Origin: RYN-431 sp036388295
GTDB taxonomy: Bacteria > Planctomycetota > Phycisphaerae > Tepidisphaerales > Tepidisphaeraceae
Length of the DNA: 17,934 nucleotides
Direction: 5' to 3'
Assembly (NCBI GenBank): GCA_036388295.1
Contig: DASVSC010000276.1
Coordinates: 1 to 17,934, forward strand
Part shown: positions 6,387 to 13,517 of the stretch, piece by piece
How the letters are laid out: each line of letters starts with the position of its first letter
Numbering within the stretch: the stretch's first letter is position 1
Notes under the pieces: generated by a model
Databases searched by the model: none
The model's input: only the letters and a program-made list of their open reading frames with translations
What the model was told of the DNA's origin: nothing
Position numbers and translations under genes: made by a program

Positions 6387-8030
6387 TTACCGAGTGGATT
6401 TGAAGTGGTTGATCAGCCCGTTTGTCGAAGAATCGTGTGACGAAATTGTGCCGGCCGTTTCCAGTTCCGGCAGGATTTTGTTGGCCAGTTGCTTGCCGAG
6501 TTCGACGCCCCATTGGTCGAAGCTGTTGATGTTCCAGATGATGCCTTGCACGAAGATCTTGTGCTCGTACAGCGCGATGAGTTGGCCGAGCGTGTAGGGG
6601 GTGAGTTGCTGGATCAGCAGGCTGTTCGTCGGCCGGTTGCCTAGGAACGCCCGCTGCTGCACGAGGGCGTCGGTGGCCCCTCCATTTTTCAGTTGGTCGC
6701 CCATCTCCTGCCGGACCTGGTCGGGCGTTTTGCCGAAGGCGAGGGCTTCGGTCTGGGCGAAGAAGTTGCTCATCAGCATCGCGTGGTGACGGCCGAGCGG
6801 ATTGTGGGTTTTGCAGAAGCCGATGAAGTCGCACGGGATCAGCTTCGTGCCCTGGTGGATCAGCTGGTAGAACGCGTGTTGGCCGTTCGTGCCGGGCTCG
6901 CCCCAGATAATGGCGCCGGTTTCGTAGTCGTCGATTCGTTGGCCGTCGCGGTCGACGCTCTTGCCGTTGCTCTCCATGTCGCCCTGCTGGAAGTAGGCGG
7001 CGAAGCGGTTGAGGTATTGGTCGTACGGCAGGATCGCCTGCGTCTGGGCGTTGAAAAAGTCGTTGTACCACAGGCCGATCAGGGCCAGGATGACCGGCAG
7101 ATTTCGCTCCAGCGGCATGACACAGAAATGCTTGTCCATCGAATGCCCGCCAGCCAGAAGCTGTTCGAAATGGTCGTAGCCGACGTACAGGATGATCGAC
7201 AGACCGATGGCGCTCCAGAGCGAATACCGGCCGCCGACCCAGTCCCAGAAGCCGAACATGTTGGCGGTGTCGATGCCGAACTTGCTGACCTCGGCCGCAT
7301 TTGTGGACACCGCCACGAAGTGCTTGGCGACGTGCGCCTTGTCCTTGGCCGCCGCCAAAAACCAGTCGCGGGCGCTGTGTGCGTTGGCCAGCGTCTCCTG
7401 CGTGGTAAAGGTTTTGCTGGCGATGATGAAGAGCGTGGTTTCGGGGCTGCAGGCCTTCAGCGTCTCGGCGATGTGGGTGCCGTCGACGTTGCTGACGAAG
7501 TGGGCCGTGATGCCCGGGACGGCGTACGGCGTGAGCGCGTTCGTCACCATCACCGGGCCGAGGTCGCTGCCGCCGATGCCGATGTTGACGATATCGGTGA
7601 TCTTTTTGCCCGTGTAGCCGACGTGTTGGCCGCTATGCACGGCCCCGCTGAACGCCTTCATGCGTTCCAGCACCGCTTCGACTTCGGGCATGACGTCACG
7701 GCCGTCGACCAGAATTGGCGCGCCCGACCGGTTGCGCAGCGCGACGTGCAGCACGGCCCGGCCTTCGCTGGTGTTGATCTTGTCGCCGCCGAACATGCGG
7801 TCACGCCAGGCCTCGACCTTCTGCTGGCGGGCGAGGTCGAACAGACGCTTCATCGTCTCGTCGGTCACGCGATTTTTGGAGTAGTCGAGCAGCAGGTCTT
7901 CGAACCTGATCGAGAAACGGTCGAAGCGATCGGTCTGGGCGTCGAACAGTTCGCGAAGCGTTGTTTTTTCGATCGTCGCGTGGTGTTCAACGAGGGCTTG
8001 CCAGGCGGCAGTGCGGGTCAGCGTGCTCAT
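6387..8030 (-). CDS. pgi: Glucose-6-phosphate isomerase
   Basis: A 547-residue enzyme that interconverts glucose-6-phosphate and fructose-6-phosphate in glycolysis and gluconeogenesis, in the cytoplasm. Its length matches the long (E. coli-type) form. It has the sugar-phosphate isomerase motifs NIGIGGSDLGPVM (149-161), ASKTFTTQET (204-213), DWVGGRYSLWSAIG (263-276) and GEPGTNGQHAFYQ (377-389, with catalytic Glu378 and His385), and the C-terminal signature LIALYEHKIFVQG (484-496, catalytic Lys491). I chose ATG 8030 because GGAGA at 8037-8041 lies 6 nt upstream and the family begins near here; an in-frame ATG at 8051 would add seven residues without a ribosome site. It follows the YqaB-like phosphatase gene by 45 nt and is probably cotranscribed with it. 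A terminator lies just downstream. Confidence 0.97.
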   Translation of the reverse strand: MSTLTRTAAWQALVEHHATIEKTTLRELFDAQTDRFDRFSIRFEDLLLDYSKNRVTDETMKRLFDLARQQKVEAWRDRMFGGDKINTSEGRAVLHVALRNRSGAPILVDGRDVMPEVEAVLERMKAFSGAVHSGQHVGYTGKKITDIVNIGIGGSDLGPVMVTNALTPYAVPGITAHFVSNVDGTHIAETLKACSPETTLFIIASKTFTTQETLANAHSARDWFLAAAKDKAHVAKHFVAVSTNAAEVSKFGIDTANMFGFWDWVGGRYSLWSAIGLSIILYVGYDHFEQLLAGGHSMDKHFCVMPLERNLPVILALIGLWYNDFFNAQTQAILPYDQYLNRFAAYFQQGDMESNGKSVDRDGQRIDDYETGAIIWGEPGTNGQHAFYQLIHQGTKLIPCDFIGFCKTHNPLGRHHAMLMSNFFAQTEALAFGKTPDQVRQEMGDQLKNGGATDALVQQRAFLGNRPTNSLLIQQLTPYTLGQLIALYEHKIFVQGIIWNINSFDQWGVELGKQLANKILPELETAGTISSHDSSTNGLINHFKSTR

Positions 8031-8075
8031 GAGGGGTCTCCAATGTCGCAATCGTACGGAAGGACAAGCATGCGA

Positions 8076-8657
8076 TCAGGCGGGCAAAGTTCGGACGTCG
8101 AACACGAGCATGCCGGCCGCCGTCGCCGACTGCACGCCGAGGTTAGCGTCCTCGAACGCCATGCAGGCGGTCGGGTCGACGCCGATACGGCGGGCGGCTT
8201 CAAGGAAGATGTCAGGGGCCGGCTTGCCGTGCGTCACGTCCTCGGCACAAACGATCGCCTGCAGGTACGGCATCACGCCCATGGCCGTCAGCGTTTTCTC
8301 CGCAATGCGACGCCAGCCGCCGGTGGCGACGGCGATGGGGAGCTTGCCCGCGTACTGCTTGATCAGGTCGACAATCGGTTCGATCGGCGTGACCTCGGGG
8401 ATCATCAGTTCGAACAAATCTTCCTTGCGGTGCGCCGTCTCCCGCACCGGCATGTTTCGGCCGTGGCGCTTGTTGAGGGTGTCGATGATCGTTTCGGTCG
8501 GCATGCCGCCGAACTCGTAGAAAAGGGCTTCGGGAAAGTCGACGCCGTGCTCGCCGAGGGCGCGAGCCCAGGCGCGGTAGTGCAGCGGCATGGTGTGCGC
8601 GATCGTGCCGTCGCAATCGAAGACCAGACCGCGGATGTGCTCGGGAACAACGATCAT
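8076..8657 (-). CDS. HAD-superfamily sugar phosphatase, YqaB-like
   Basis: A 193-residue HAD hydrolase of subfamily IA. Its closest remembered relative is E. coli YqaB (fructose-1-phosphatase/6-phosphogluconate phosphatase); it is less like beta-phosphoglucomutase. The four HAD motifs are present: DCDGT with nucleophile Asp14 and Asp16; Thr112 in ATGG; Lys145 in GKPAPD; and FEDANLG with Glu169/Asp170. A helical cap lies between motifs I and II. The C-terminus AAGMLVFDVRTL closely resembles the YqaB C-terminus. ATG 8657 is preceded 7 nt upstream by a -10-like TAACAC (8665-8670) and no SD, suggesting a leaderless message. The frame stays open upstream to 8729, but the family starts where annotated. 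It precedes pgi, fitting a role in sugar-phosphate balance. Confidence 0.92.
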   Translation of the reverse strand: MIVVPEHIRGLVFDCDGTIAHTMPLHYRAWARALGEHGVDFPEALFYEFGGMPTETIIDTLNKRHGRNMPVRETAHRKEDLFELMIPEVTPIEPIVDLIKQYAGKLPIAVATGGWRRIAEKTLTAMGVMPYLQAIVCAEDVTHGKPAPDIFLEAARRIGVDPTACMAFEDANLGVQSATAAGMLVFDVRTLPA

Positions 8658-8664
8658 TGTCCGA

Positions 8665-8670
8665 GTGTTA
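8665..8670 (-). promoter_or_regulatory. Possible -10 box of the YqaB-like gene
   Basis: On the minus strand TAACAC is followed by 7 nt and then the start ATG at 8657. There is no SD in between. I see no good -35 box. The call rests on the same arrangement recurring before six other genes in the window. Confidence 0.4.
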
Positions 8671-8682
8671 CACGAGAACCCA

Positions 8683-8744
8683 GACGGCCGCCAGACGACC
8701 CCGAATGCCGTGTGGATGGCGACCAGCATTCGGCGTCGGCCGTC
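8683..8744 (-). other. Two-tier hairpin after csbD-like gene
   Basis: Nested inverted repeats: outer GACGGCC (8683-8689) with GGCCGTC (8738-8744), inner CCGAATGC (8701-8708) with GCATTCGG (8726-8733). The outer arm begins one base after the stop of the CsbD-like gene. It probably ends or protects that short transcript, although there is no T-run, and it lies in the upstream region of the YqaB-like gene. Confidence 0.5.
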
Positions 8745-8900
8745 TTACTTGCCGCCCAATTTTTCCTGCACTTTGCCCACGGCCTTTTGGGCCTTGCCCT
8801 TCATCTGCTGCGCCGTGTCGCCCTTGACAGCGCCGGCGACGTCGTTGGCTTTACCCTTGACCTGCTTCACTTTCCCGGCAACGCGATCTTCCTGTGCCAT
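8745..8900 (-). CDS. CsbD-like small stress protein
   Basis: A 51-residue highly charged protein of the CsbD (UPF0337/YjbJ) family: small, largely disordered or helical proteins induced by general stress. The product begins MAQEDRVAGKVKQVKGKAND and ends GKAQKAVGKVQEKLGGK. The repeated GK..QVKGKA pattern and the GKAQKA..KVQEK ending are characteristic of the family. An ideal SD, AAGGAG (8908-8913), lies 7 nt before the ATG, one of the strongest in the window. The gene is too short for usual ORF cut-offs and is overlapped by longer spurious frames on the other strand. It stands between ychF and the YqaB-like gene on the same strand, 66 nt after ychF, and ends at a two-tier hairpin. Molecular function is not known for the family. 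Confidence 0.9.
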   Translation of the reverse strand: MAQEDRVAGKVKQVKGKANDVAGAVKGDTAQQMKGKAQKAVGKVQEKLGGK

Positions 8901-8966
8901 GATCGGACTCCTTTGAAAACGAGTGTCCGAATGACTGTAGGCGGCGCGAATCGCGGCGGCATCGGT

Positions 8967-10061
8967 TTAGACGTTAAACAGGAAGTGGCAGACGTCGCCG
9001 TCTTTCATGACGTAGCTTTTGCCTTCGATTCGCATTTTGCCGGCCGCCTTGATGGCGGCTTCGGTCTTGTGCTGGACGAGATCGTCGACGCTGTAGACTT
9101 CCGCCCGGATGAAGCCGCGTTCGAAGTCGGTATGGATAACGCCGGCCGCCTGCGGGGCGGTGAAGCCTTGGTGGATGGTCCAGGCGCGCACTTCGATTTT
9201 GCCGGCGGTGTAGTAGCTCTGCAGGCCGAGCAGCTTGTAGGCGGCGCGGGTGAGGGTGGCCAGGGCGGGCTCTTTCAGGCCGAGGGATTCGAGCATTTCC
9301 TGCCGGTCGGCTTCGGGCAGTTCGGACAGTTCCGCTTCGAGTTTGCCGCACACCGGGACGACGTTGCCCCCCTCGGCCGCCGCGCGCTGGCGAACGGCGG
9401 CGACGTGCTGGTTTTGGCCTTCCAAATCGTTTTCATCGACGTTGGCCACGTACAGCACGCGCTTGCTGGTCAGCAGGCCGAGCGACTTAACGGCGCTTTG
9501 TTCGTCCGGGTTCAGCACCAGGCCGCGGGCGGGTTTGCCTTGCTCCAGCAGGACCTGGGCTTTTTTGCAGACCTCCAAGCGGGCGATGGCTTCCTTATCG
9601 CCGGCCCGGGCTTGTCTGACGGCTTTGTCGGCGGCGCTGGTGACGGTTTCCAGGTCGGCCAGGCAGAGTTCGGTGTCGATGGTGTCGATGTCGCGGATCG
9701 GGTCGACGCCGCCGTCGACGTGGGTGACGTCGGGGTCGTCGAAGCAGCGGACCACGTGCAGCACGGCGTCCACTTCGCGGATGTGCGACAGGAACTTATT
9801 GCCCAGACCTTCGCCGGACGAAGCGCCACGGACGATGCCGGCGATGTCGACGATGCGCACTTCGGCCGGCACGAGCTTGTCGGTCGGGATGAACGACTGA
9901 ATGATCGCCAGGCGCGGGTCCGGCACTTTGACGATGCCGATGTTCGGCTCGATCGTGGCGAATGGGTAATTCGCCGCCAGCGCGCCGGCGCTGGTCAGGG
10001 CGTTAAAAATAGTGCTTTTCCCGACGTTGGGCAGACCAACAATGCCGACTTCCAGTGCCAT
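8967..10061 (-). CDS. ychF: YchF/OLA1-type ATPase
   Basis: A 364-residue Obg-family P-loop protein that binds ATP rather than GTP, associates with ribosomes and takes part in stress and translation control. The P-loop is GLPNVGKS (9-16), the G3 motif DIAG (72-75), and the G4 position carries NVDE (207-210) in place of NKxD, the change that gives YchF its ATP preference. A coiled-coil insert follows the G domain and a TGS domain fills about 280-363 (IEVRAWTIHQGFTAPQAAGVIHTDFERGFIRAEV). Length is that of the family. ATG 10061 is preceded by TATACT (10072-10077) at 10 nt and by no clear SD, so the message probably has almost no leader. Divergent from the DUF488 gene. Confidence 0.97.
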   Translation of the reverse strand: MALEVGIVGLPNVGKSTIFNALTSAGALAANYPFATIEPNIGIVKVPDPRLAIIQSFIPTDKLVPAEVRIVDIAGIVRGASSGEGLGNKFLSHIREVDAVLHVVRCFDDPDVTHVDGGVDPIRDIDTIDTELCLADLETVTSAADKAVRQARAGDKEAIARLEVCKKAQVLLEQGKPARGLVLNPDEQSAVKSLGLLTSKRVLYVANVDENDLEGQNQHVAAVRQRAAAEGGNVVPVCGKLEAELSELPEADRQEMLESLGLKEPALATLTRAAYKLLGLQSYYTAGKIEVRAWTIHQGFTAPQAAGVIHTDFERGFIRAEVYSVDDLVQHKTEAAIKAAGKMRIEGKSYVMKDGDVCHFLFNV

Positions 10062-10071
10062 GAGTCCGGCC

Positions 10072-10119
10072 AGTATACCGATCCCCGCTCGAACGTGAAT
10101 GCCGCGGCCGACGTATCAA
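10072..10119. promoter_or_regulatory. Divergent -10 boxes for ychF and the DUF488 gene
   Basis: TATACT on the minus strand (10072-10077) lies 10 nt from the ychF ATG. TATCAA on the plus strand (10114-10119) lies 5 nt from the DUF488 ATG at 10125. I see no good -35 box for either. The two start codons are only about 60 nt apart, so the promoters must overlap. Confidence 0.5.
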
Positions 10120-10124
10120 TGGGG

Positions 10125-10514
10125 ATGGGCACTATTCGCACGAAACGCTGGGACGATCCCGCCGAGGAAATCGACGGCACCCGCGTCCTGGTCTGCCGTT
10201 ACCGCCCGCGCGGCGTGGCCAAGGCGGACGAAGCGTGGCAGGAATGGCAGGCGAATCTGGGGCCGAGCAAAGAGTTGCACGCCTGGGCGTACGGCCGGGG
10301 CGGGAACCAGACGACGTGGGAAACCTATCGGCGGTCGTACCTGCGCGAGATGACCGGCCAGACCAAGGCAATTACGGCCCTGGCCGCCCGCGTGGCGGCG
10401 GGCGAGACGATCACCCTGCTCTGCTCGACCGCCTGCGAGCGGGAGAGCCGCTGCCATCGGAGTTTGTTAAAAGAGTTGATCGAACAGCACTTATCAAAGG
10501 TGCGACCCGAATGA
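10125..10514 (+). CDS. DUF488 family protein, YeaO-like
   Basis: A 129-residue (or 131-residue from ATG 10119) small cytoplasmic protein of the DUF488 family. It resembles E. coli YeaO as I remember it: a basic N-terminal strand (TIRTKRWDDP), DGTRVLVCRYRPRG, a helical WQEWQANLGPSKELHAWAYG and a TWETYRRSYLREM helix. The late segment TLLCSTACERESRCHRSLL has the conserved Cys...CHR pattern of the family. The biochemical role of the family is not settled. I prefer the start at 10125 because TATCAA (10114-10119) overlaps the earlier ATG and would make it untranscribed; there is no SD for either. It diverges from ychF and is followed by a strong hairpin at 10547-10578. Confidence 0.88.
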   Translation: MGTIRTKRWDDPAEEIDGTRVLVCRYRPRGVAKADEAWQEWQANLGPSKELHAWAYGRGGNQTTWETYRRSYLREMTGQTKAITALAARVAAGETITLLCSTACERESRCHRSLLKELIEQHLSKVRPE

Positions 10515-10546
10515 GGATGGGTGGAATCATCGGAAATATTCCGCAG

Positions 10547-10578
10547 TTCGGCGGGTCCGCTTTAGCGGGCCCGCCGAA
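10547..10578. terminator. 14-bp hairpin between convergent genes
   Basis: TTCGGCGGGTCCGC (10547-10560), loop TTTA, then GCGGGCCCGCCGAA (10565-10578): 14 pairs including one G-T wobble. It lies between the ends of the DUF488 gene (plus) and the FMN-binding gene (minus), where a two-way terminator would be expected. No T-run follows, so it could instead be a dispersed GC-rich repeat. Confidence 0.6.
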
Positions 10579-10647
10579 ACGTGTTCGGTATGTGGCTCGT
10601 CCGATTCGCGCGACAGACGAATGAACGTCGTTACAAGAATGTGTCTG

Positions 10648-11136
10648 TCACAGCGACAGCTTTGCGTGATCGCCGACCTTCGTCTTCTGTCCCGTGACGG
10701 CGGTGTACGCCATCTTCGCCAGAACGATGGCGCGATTGTTGGAGTCCCAATACTCAGCCAATTCCGGTGTGACTTGGATCAGCACCAGCTTCGGGTCGTC
10801 CGGCCCTTCGAACCAGTTTTTCCAGAGGTCGGTCCAGACTTCCTTGATCTTCGCCCGGTCGGACACGATCGACCCGCGTCCGCTCACGCTGGCCCATTCG
10901 TTGCCGCTGACGTAGCCGAGGAACACGCGGTCGTCATTGGCGAGTTCTTCGACCTTGCCGCTGTTTTTGTCGGTCGGAAAATAGAACGCGCTCATGGCTT
11001 CGGTCACTTCGCCCGTCACCATCGGCCGGCCGTGCGGGCCCTTGTCTGGCGAGTTGGTCACCAGGAACGCGGTGTGGGCGGCGTTGATAATGCGACGCAG
11101 CGTGGTGCGCTGCTCGGTTTCGGTGTCATGGGACAT
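10648..11136 (-). CDS. Pyridoxamine 5'-phosphate oxidase-like FMN-binding protein (general stress protein 26 type)
   Basis: A 162-residue split-barrel flavin-binding protein of the pyridoxamine oxidase-like group (PF16242 type), related to general stress protein 26. Family features: the opening helix and strand TLRRIINAAHTAFLVTNSP, GRPMVTGEV, the strand SAFYFPTDKNSGKVEELANDD, VFLGYVSGNEWASVSGRGSIV, and the late WFEGPDDPKLVLIQVTPELAEYWD, typical of this subgroup. Such proteins bind FMN or F420, but their substrates are mostly unknown; true PNP oxidase activity is unlikely. ATG 11136 has GGAGA at 11145-11149 as SD. Its first 11 bases overlap the end of the preceding coiled-coil gene, so translation is probably coupled. 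Confidence 0.92.
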   Translation of the reverse strand: MSHDTETEQRTTLRRIINAAHTAFLVTNSPDKGPHGRPMVTGEVTEAMSAFYFPTDKNSGKVEELANDDRVFLGYVSGNEWASVSGRGSIVSDRAKIKEVWTDLWKNWFEGPDDPKLVLIQVTPELAEYWDSNNRAIVLAKMAYTAVTGQKTKVGDHAKLSL

Positions 11137-11854
11137 TGATGACTTCTCCGTAATTGTTGTACGTGTCGGTGTTCGGCGTGCCGGCGGCGGCGGCCATGCG
11201 GGAGCGGGCGGCGGTCATCTGGTCGAGGGCCCCGCGGTAATCGGGGTCGTTTTTCAATGCGGCGTCGAGCTGCGCCTGCCAGACCTTCAACGCCTTCTCG
11301 GCCTCGTTCAGCCGTGCCTGGGCTTTCGACGCGGTCGGGTCTTTCGCGACGGCAATGTCTTCCAGATTCCGGAGCTTGGTTTTGCTCTCGAGCTTGTCCA
11401 GCGCCACCGCCACCTGCTGGTCGGACGGCGCGGGCAGATTCTTTACGGTTTCGTCGGTGCCTTCGGGTTTGGTCGTCGGCGGATTGGCGGCGTTCGTTTT
11501 CGCCTGCTCGTCGCGGAGTTTGGCCTGAACGTCGGTCTGGTCTTTCGTGGCGGACTGATAGGCCGGGTCCGACTTCAGCTGTTCGACGACGGCCCTGCGG
11601 GCGGCTTCGTATTCCTTGCGCGCGGCCGCTGCTTCGTCTGTCGCGGCGATCATCTGCGGGTTGGCTTTCCAGGTCGACCGCACTTTTTCGACCGCCGCCC
11701 GCAACGTGGTCCGGGCACGGTCCACTTCGCCCCGCGCCGCGGCCATCGCAGAGTTCCGCGCGGCGGCACTACCAGTGACCTGCGCCACTGCTAAATGAGG
11801 CGATGCCGCTGTCAGGGCCGCGAACACAATAAGCCATTTCGTTTTTGCCATCAT
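11126..11854 (-). CDS. Secreted alanine-rich coiled-coil protein, hypothetical
   Basis: A 242-residue (or 241 from the adjacent second ATG) exported protein. A Sec-type signal peptide covers about residues 1-25 (MMAKTKWLIVFAALTAA..AVAQ, cleavage near AVA-Q). The rest is rich in Ala, Lys, Glu and Asp, with long helices likely to form coiled coils (RGEVDRARTTLRAAVEKV, KAQARLNEAEKALKVWQAQ). Two similar segments, QMIAATDEAAAARKEYEAA and DQMTAARSRMAAAAGT, suggest an internal helical repeat. A Pro/Thr/Lys linker (NPPTTKPEGTDETVKN) divides the two halves. No enzyme motif. TATGCT (11861-11866) lies 6 nt before the first ATG, with no SD, so the message is probably leaderless. It overlaps the FMN-binding gene by 11 nt and is likely an envelope stress or structural factor (inference). 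Confidence 0.85.
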   Translation of the reverse strand: MMAKTKWLIVFAALTAASPHLAVAQVTGSAAARNSAMAAARGEVDRARTTLRAAVEKVRSTWKANPQMIAATDEAAAARKEYEAARRAVVEQLKSDPAYQSATKDQTDVQAKLRDEQAKTNAANPPTTKPEGTDETVKNLPAPSDQQVAVALDKLESKTKLRNLEDIAVAKDPTASKAQARLNEAEKALKVWQAQLDAALKNDPDYRGALDQMTAARSRMAAAAGTPNTDTYNNYGEVINVP

Positions 11855-11860
11855 TGCTCA

Positions 11861-11866
11861 AGCATA
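11861..11866 (-). promoter_or_regulatory. -10 box of the coiled-coil/FMN-protein unit
   Basis: TATGCT read on the minus strand, 6 nt before ATG 11854. The same hexamer precedes trpA. No clear -35 box is visible. Confidence 0.45.
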
Positions 11867-11929
11867 GGAGCAACGCCCGAGGCCGTAATGAAATACGCTT
11901 CACGCCGCACCGCGTCCCATTGAGTGTGT

Positions 11930-11958
11930 TTGACAGAAATGCATGTCTGCTCTACAAT
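11930..11958 (+). promoter_or_regulatory. Sigma-70-type promoter of tRNA-fMet
   Basis: A perfect TTGACA (11930-11935), 17-nt spacer and TACAAT (11953-11958), 12 nt before the tRNA. It is the best-matching promoter in the window and shows the consensus used by the housekeeping sigma factor here. Confidence 0.9.
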
Positions 11959-11970
11959 GATCCTCTCAAT

Positions 11971-12044
<74 letters not shown>

Positions 12045-12049
12045 CTGAC

Positions 12050-12087
12050 AAGGCCCGTTATTCGCAAGAATAGCGGGCCTTTTCTTT
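12050..12087 (+). terminator. Rho-independent terminator of tRNA-fMet
   Basis: A 14-bp stem (12050-12063 with 12068-12081, one G-U pair), a GCAA tetraloop, then TTCTTTTC. It starts 5 nt after the tRNA's last base. Confidence 0.93.
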
Positions 12088-12132
12088 TCTACGCTTCGCC
12101 CGATTGCGCGGGCGGTGTGAGAAGGAGTCGCC

Positions 12133-13089
12133 ATGAAGGCCCGCTGGATTTTTAACGCCAATGCCGGCAGCGCCGCCGCCTTTGAGGCGATGCGACCCCG
12201 AATCGAAGCGCTCGGCGGGCAGCAGCTCGTTCCTTCCCAAGACCCGACGGATACGGCTGCCGCCATCGCGTGCAGTCGCGCCGACGGCTTCGATACCGTT
12301 ATTGCCTGCGGCGGCGACGGCACGGTCAACAGCGTGGCGAGCGGGCTGATGCAGTGCCACGCCGACGACCCGGCCGGGCGGCCGGTGCTGGGGGTGCTGC
12401 CGATGGGCACCGGAAATGATTTTGCCCGCACGCTCGGCATGCCGCTCGATCCCGAATTGGCCATCGACGCCCTGCTCACGGGCCTTCGCCGGCCGTGCGA
12501 CGTCGGCTTGGTCTACACCGGTGACCTTGCCCGGCCGCGCTATAGCATCAATGTCGCGGCCGGCGGCTTCAGCGGCCAGGTGAACGAAGCGGCCACGGGC
12601 GAAGTCAAAAGCTTCTGGGGCTCGCTGGCCTACCTGCGGTCGGCCCTGAGCGTGATCCCGGAACTCACGCACTTCATCGCCACGTTGTCATTCGACGACG
12701 GCCCGCCGGAACAAGTCGAACTGCTCAATATGATTGTCGCCAACGCCCGCACGGCCGCCGGCGGCACGGTTGTTGCACCGCAGGCGAGTATCGAAGACGG
12801 GCTGCTCGACGTGGTGATGGTGCGTGGCGGCACGGTCATCGATTACGCCGCAGTCGTCGCGCACCTGTTGGCCGGCGATTACACCGAGCATGATTTGGTC
12901 GAGCTGCGCCGCTGCCGACAATTATCGATCACGAGCGATCCGCCCATGACCTTCAATATCGACGGCGACCTGCTCCCGCCCGGCCCGCTTCGGTTCGAGC
13001 TTACGCCCGCGGCCCTGACTGTGATCGTGGGCCCAGACTACATGCCGACCATGCCCGCGCCCGCCGACGCCGGAACGTCAACGTTCTAA
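12133..13089 (+). CDS. Diacylglycerol kinase-family lipid kinase (YegS/DgkB type)
   Basis: A 318-residue soluble, membrane-associating kinase that phosphorylates diacylglycerol or a related lipid with ATP. The N-terminal catalytic domain has the opening strand ARWIFNANAGS, the ATP-binding GGDGTVN (60-66) and PMGTGNDFAR (90-99). The C-terminal domain has YSINVAAGGFSG, a late LLDVVMVRGG and the family's NIDGD motif (residues ~276-280). AAGGAG at 12122-12127 is a strong SD 5 nt before the ATG. It stands alone between two tRNA genes. The tail after about residue 300 (TMPAPADAGTSTF) looks unstructured. Whether the substrate is diacylglycerol, phosphatidylglycerol or another lipid cannot be told from sequence. 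Confidence 0.93.
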   Translation: MKARWIFNANAGSAAAFEAMRPRIEALGGQQLVPSQDPTDTAAAIACSRADGFDTVIACGGDGTVNSVASGLMQCHADDPAGRPVLGVLPMGTGNDFARTLGMPLDPELAIDALLTGLRRPCDVGLVYTGDLARPRYSINVAAGGFSGQVNEAATGEVKSFWGSLAYLRSALSVIPELTHFIATLSFDDGPPEQVELLNMIVANARTAAGGTVVAPQASIEDGLLDVVMVRGGTVIDYAAVVAHLLAGDYTEHDLVELRRCRQLSITSDPPMTFNIDGDLLPPGPLRFELTPAALTVIVGPDYMPTMPAPADAGTSTF

Positions 13090-13158
13090 AGCCTGGCGGC
13101 GACGTGGTTCGGAGTACCCAATGGCGATGGGGAACGGTAAGCTTCCGCCGTCCGCCGA

Positions 13159-13232
13159 GTGCCCGTAGCTCAGTTGGATAGAGCAGGTGCCTTCTAAGCA
13201 CCAGGTCGCAGGTTCGAGACCTGCCGGGCACG
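13159..13232 (+). tRNA. tRNA-Arg (TCT)
   Basis: A 74-nt cloverleaf without encoded CCA. The acceptor stem is GTGCCCG/CGGGCAC, the D arm GCTC/AGTTGGATA/GAGC, the anticodon arm GGTGC/CTTCTAA/GCACC with anticodon TCT at 13193-13195, and the T arm GCAGG/TTCGAGA/CCTGC, with discriminator G. It reads AGA codons, and AGG by wobble. No promoter is clear upstream; a weak TAAGCT is at 13138-13143. No attachment-site duplicate of its 3' end was noticed downstream. Confidence 0.97.
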
Positions 13233-13284
13233 TTTCAATCAGGATGGGGCGGCCGACGGGTGCGAACCGGGTTCAAATGAAAAC

Positions 13285-13312
13285 GCCCCCTGGCCGTGCA
13301 GGGCCAGAGGGC
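13285..13312 (-). terminator. Hairpin with minus-strand T-run, outermost
   Basis: GCCCCCTGGCC (13285-13295) pairs with GGCCAGAGGGC (13302-13312) with one mismatch. On the minus strand the stem is followed by GTTTTC (13284-13279). It fits a terminator for the lipase gene or a backstop between that gene and tRNA-Arg. It could also work after the tRNA, but no T-run follows on the plus strand. Confidence 0.65.
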
Positions 13313-13356
13313 ATCCGACGTTAGCGGCGGTCCTCCGCCTAGCGCCGCTCGCGCAC

Positions 13357-13416
13357 AAAAACGCCACCGGCTGTATCAGGAGGGGGGTGGAACCTGAGAC
13401 GGGGCACCGGTGGCGT
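13357..13416 (-). terminator. Long-loop hairpin with minus-strand T-run, nearest the lipase gene
   Basis: ACGCCACCGG (13361-13370) pairs exactly with CCGGTGGCGT (13407-13416). Inside it TCAGG (13376-13380) pairs with CCTGA (13393-13397). On the minus strand the outer stem ends in TTTTT (13361-13357), as expected for a terminator about 100 nt after the lipase stop. A third hairpin, AGCGGCG (13323-13329) with CGCCGCT (13343-13349), follows. Confidence 0.7.
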
Positions 13417-13517
13417 CTCCCGGAATCATTGCAGGCGAAGATGAGAAGACGATGAGAGCAGCGAAATATGCTGACCTCATTCAGCGAAACGGTGAAGAGC
13501 CGCCGCAGGGCCCCTGC

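Larger units (their letters stand above)
13233..13517. other. Hairpin-rich spacer between tRNA-Arg and the lipase gene
   Basis: No gene. It contains three hairpins in a row (13285-13312, 13323-13349, 13357-13416), the outer two with T-runs on the minus strand. Short plus-strand frames here are continuations of an antisense frame over the lipase gene. Confidence 0.6.

Noticed and set aside
6693..10514. A 1,273-codon plus-strand open frame
   Set aside because: It is antisense to pgi, the YqaB-like gene, the CsbD-like gene and ychF, all with clear family motifs. Its product is Val/Ala/Asp/Gly-rich without domains. Only its last ~130 codons are real (DUF488 gene). GC-rich codon use on the opposite strand explains the lack of stops.
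13159..13517. tRNA-Arg as an integration site for a mobile element
   Set aside because: No integrase and no repeat of the tRNA 3' end was noticed downstream, and the following genes have host-like composition.
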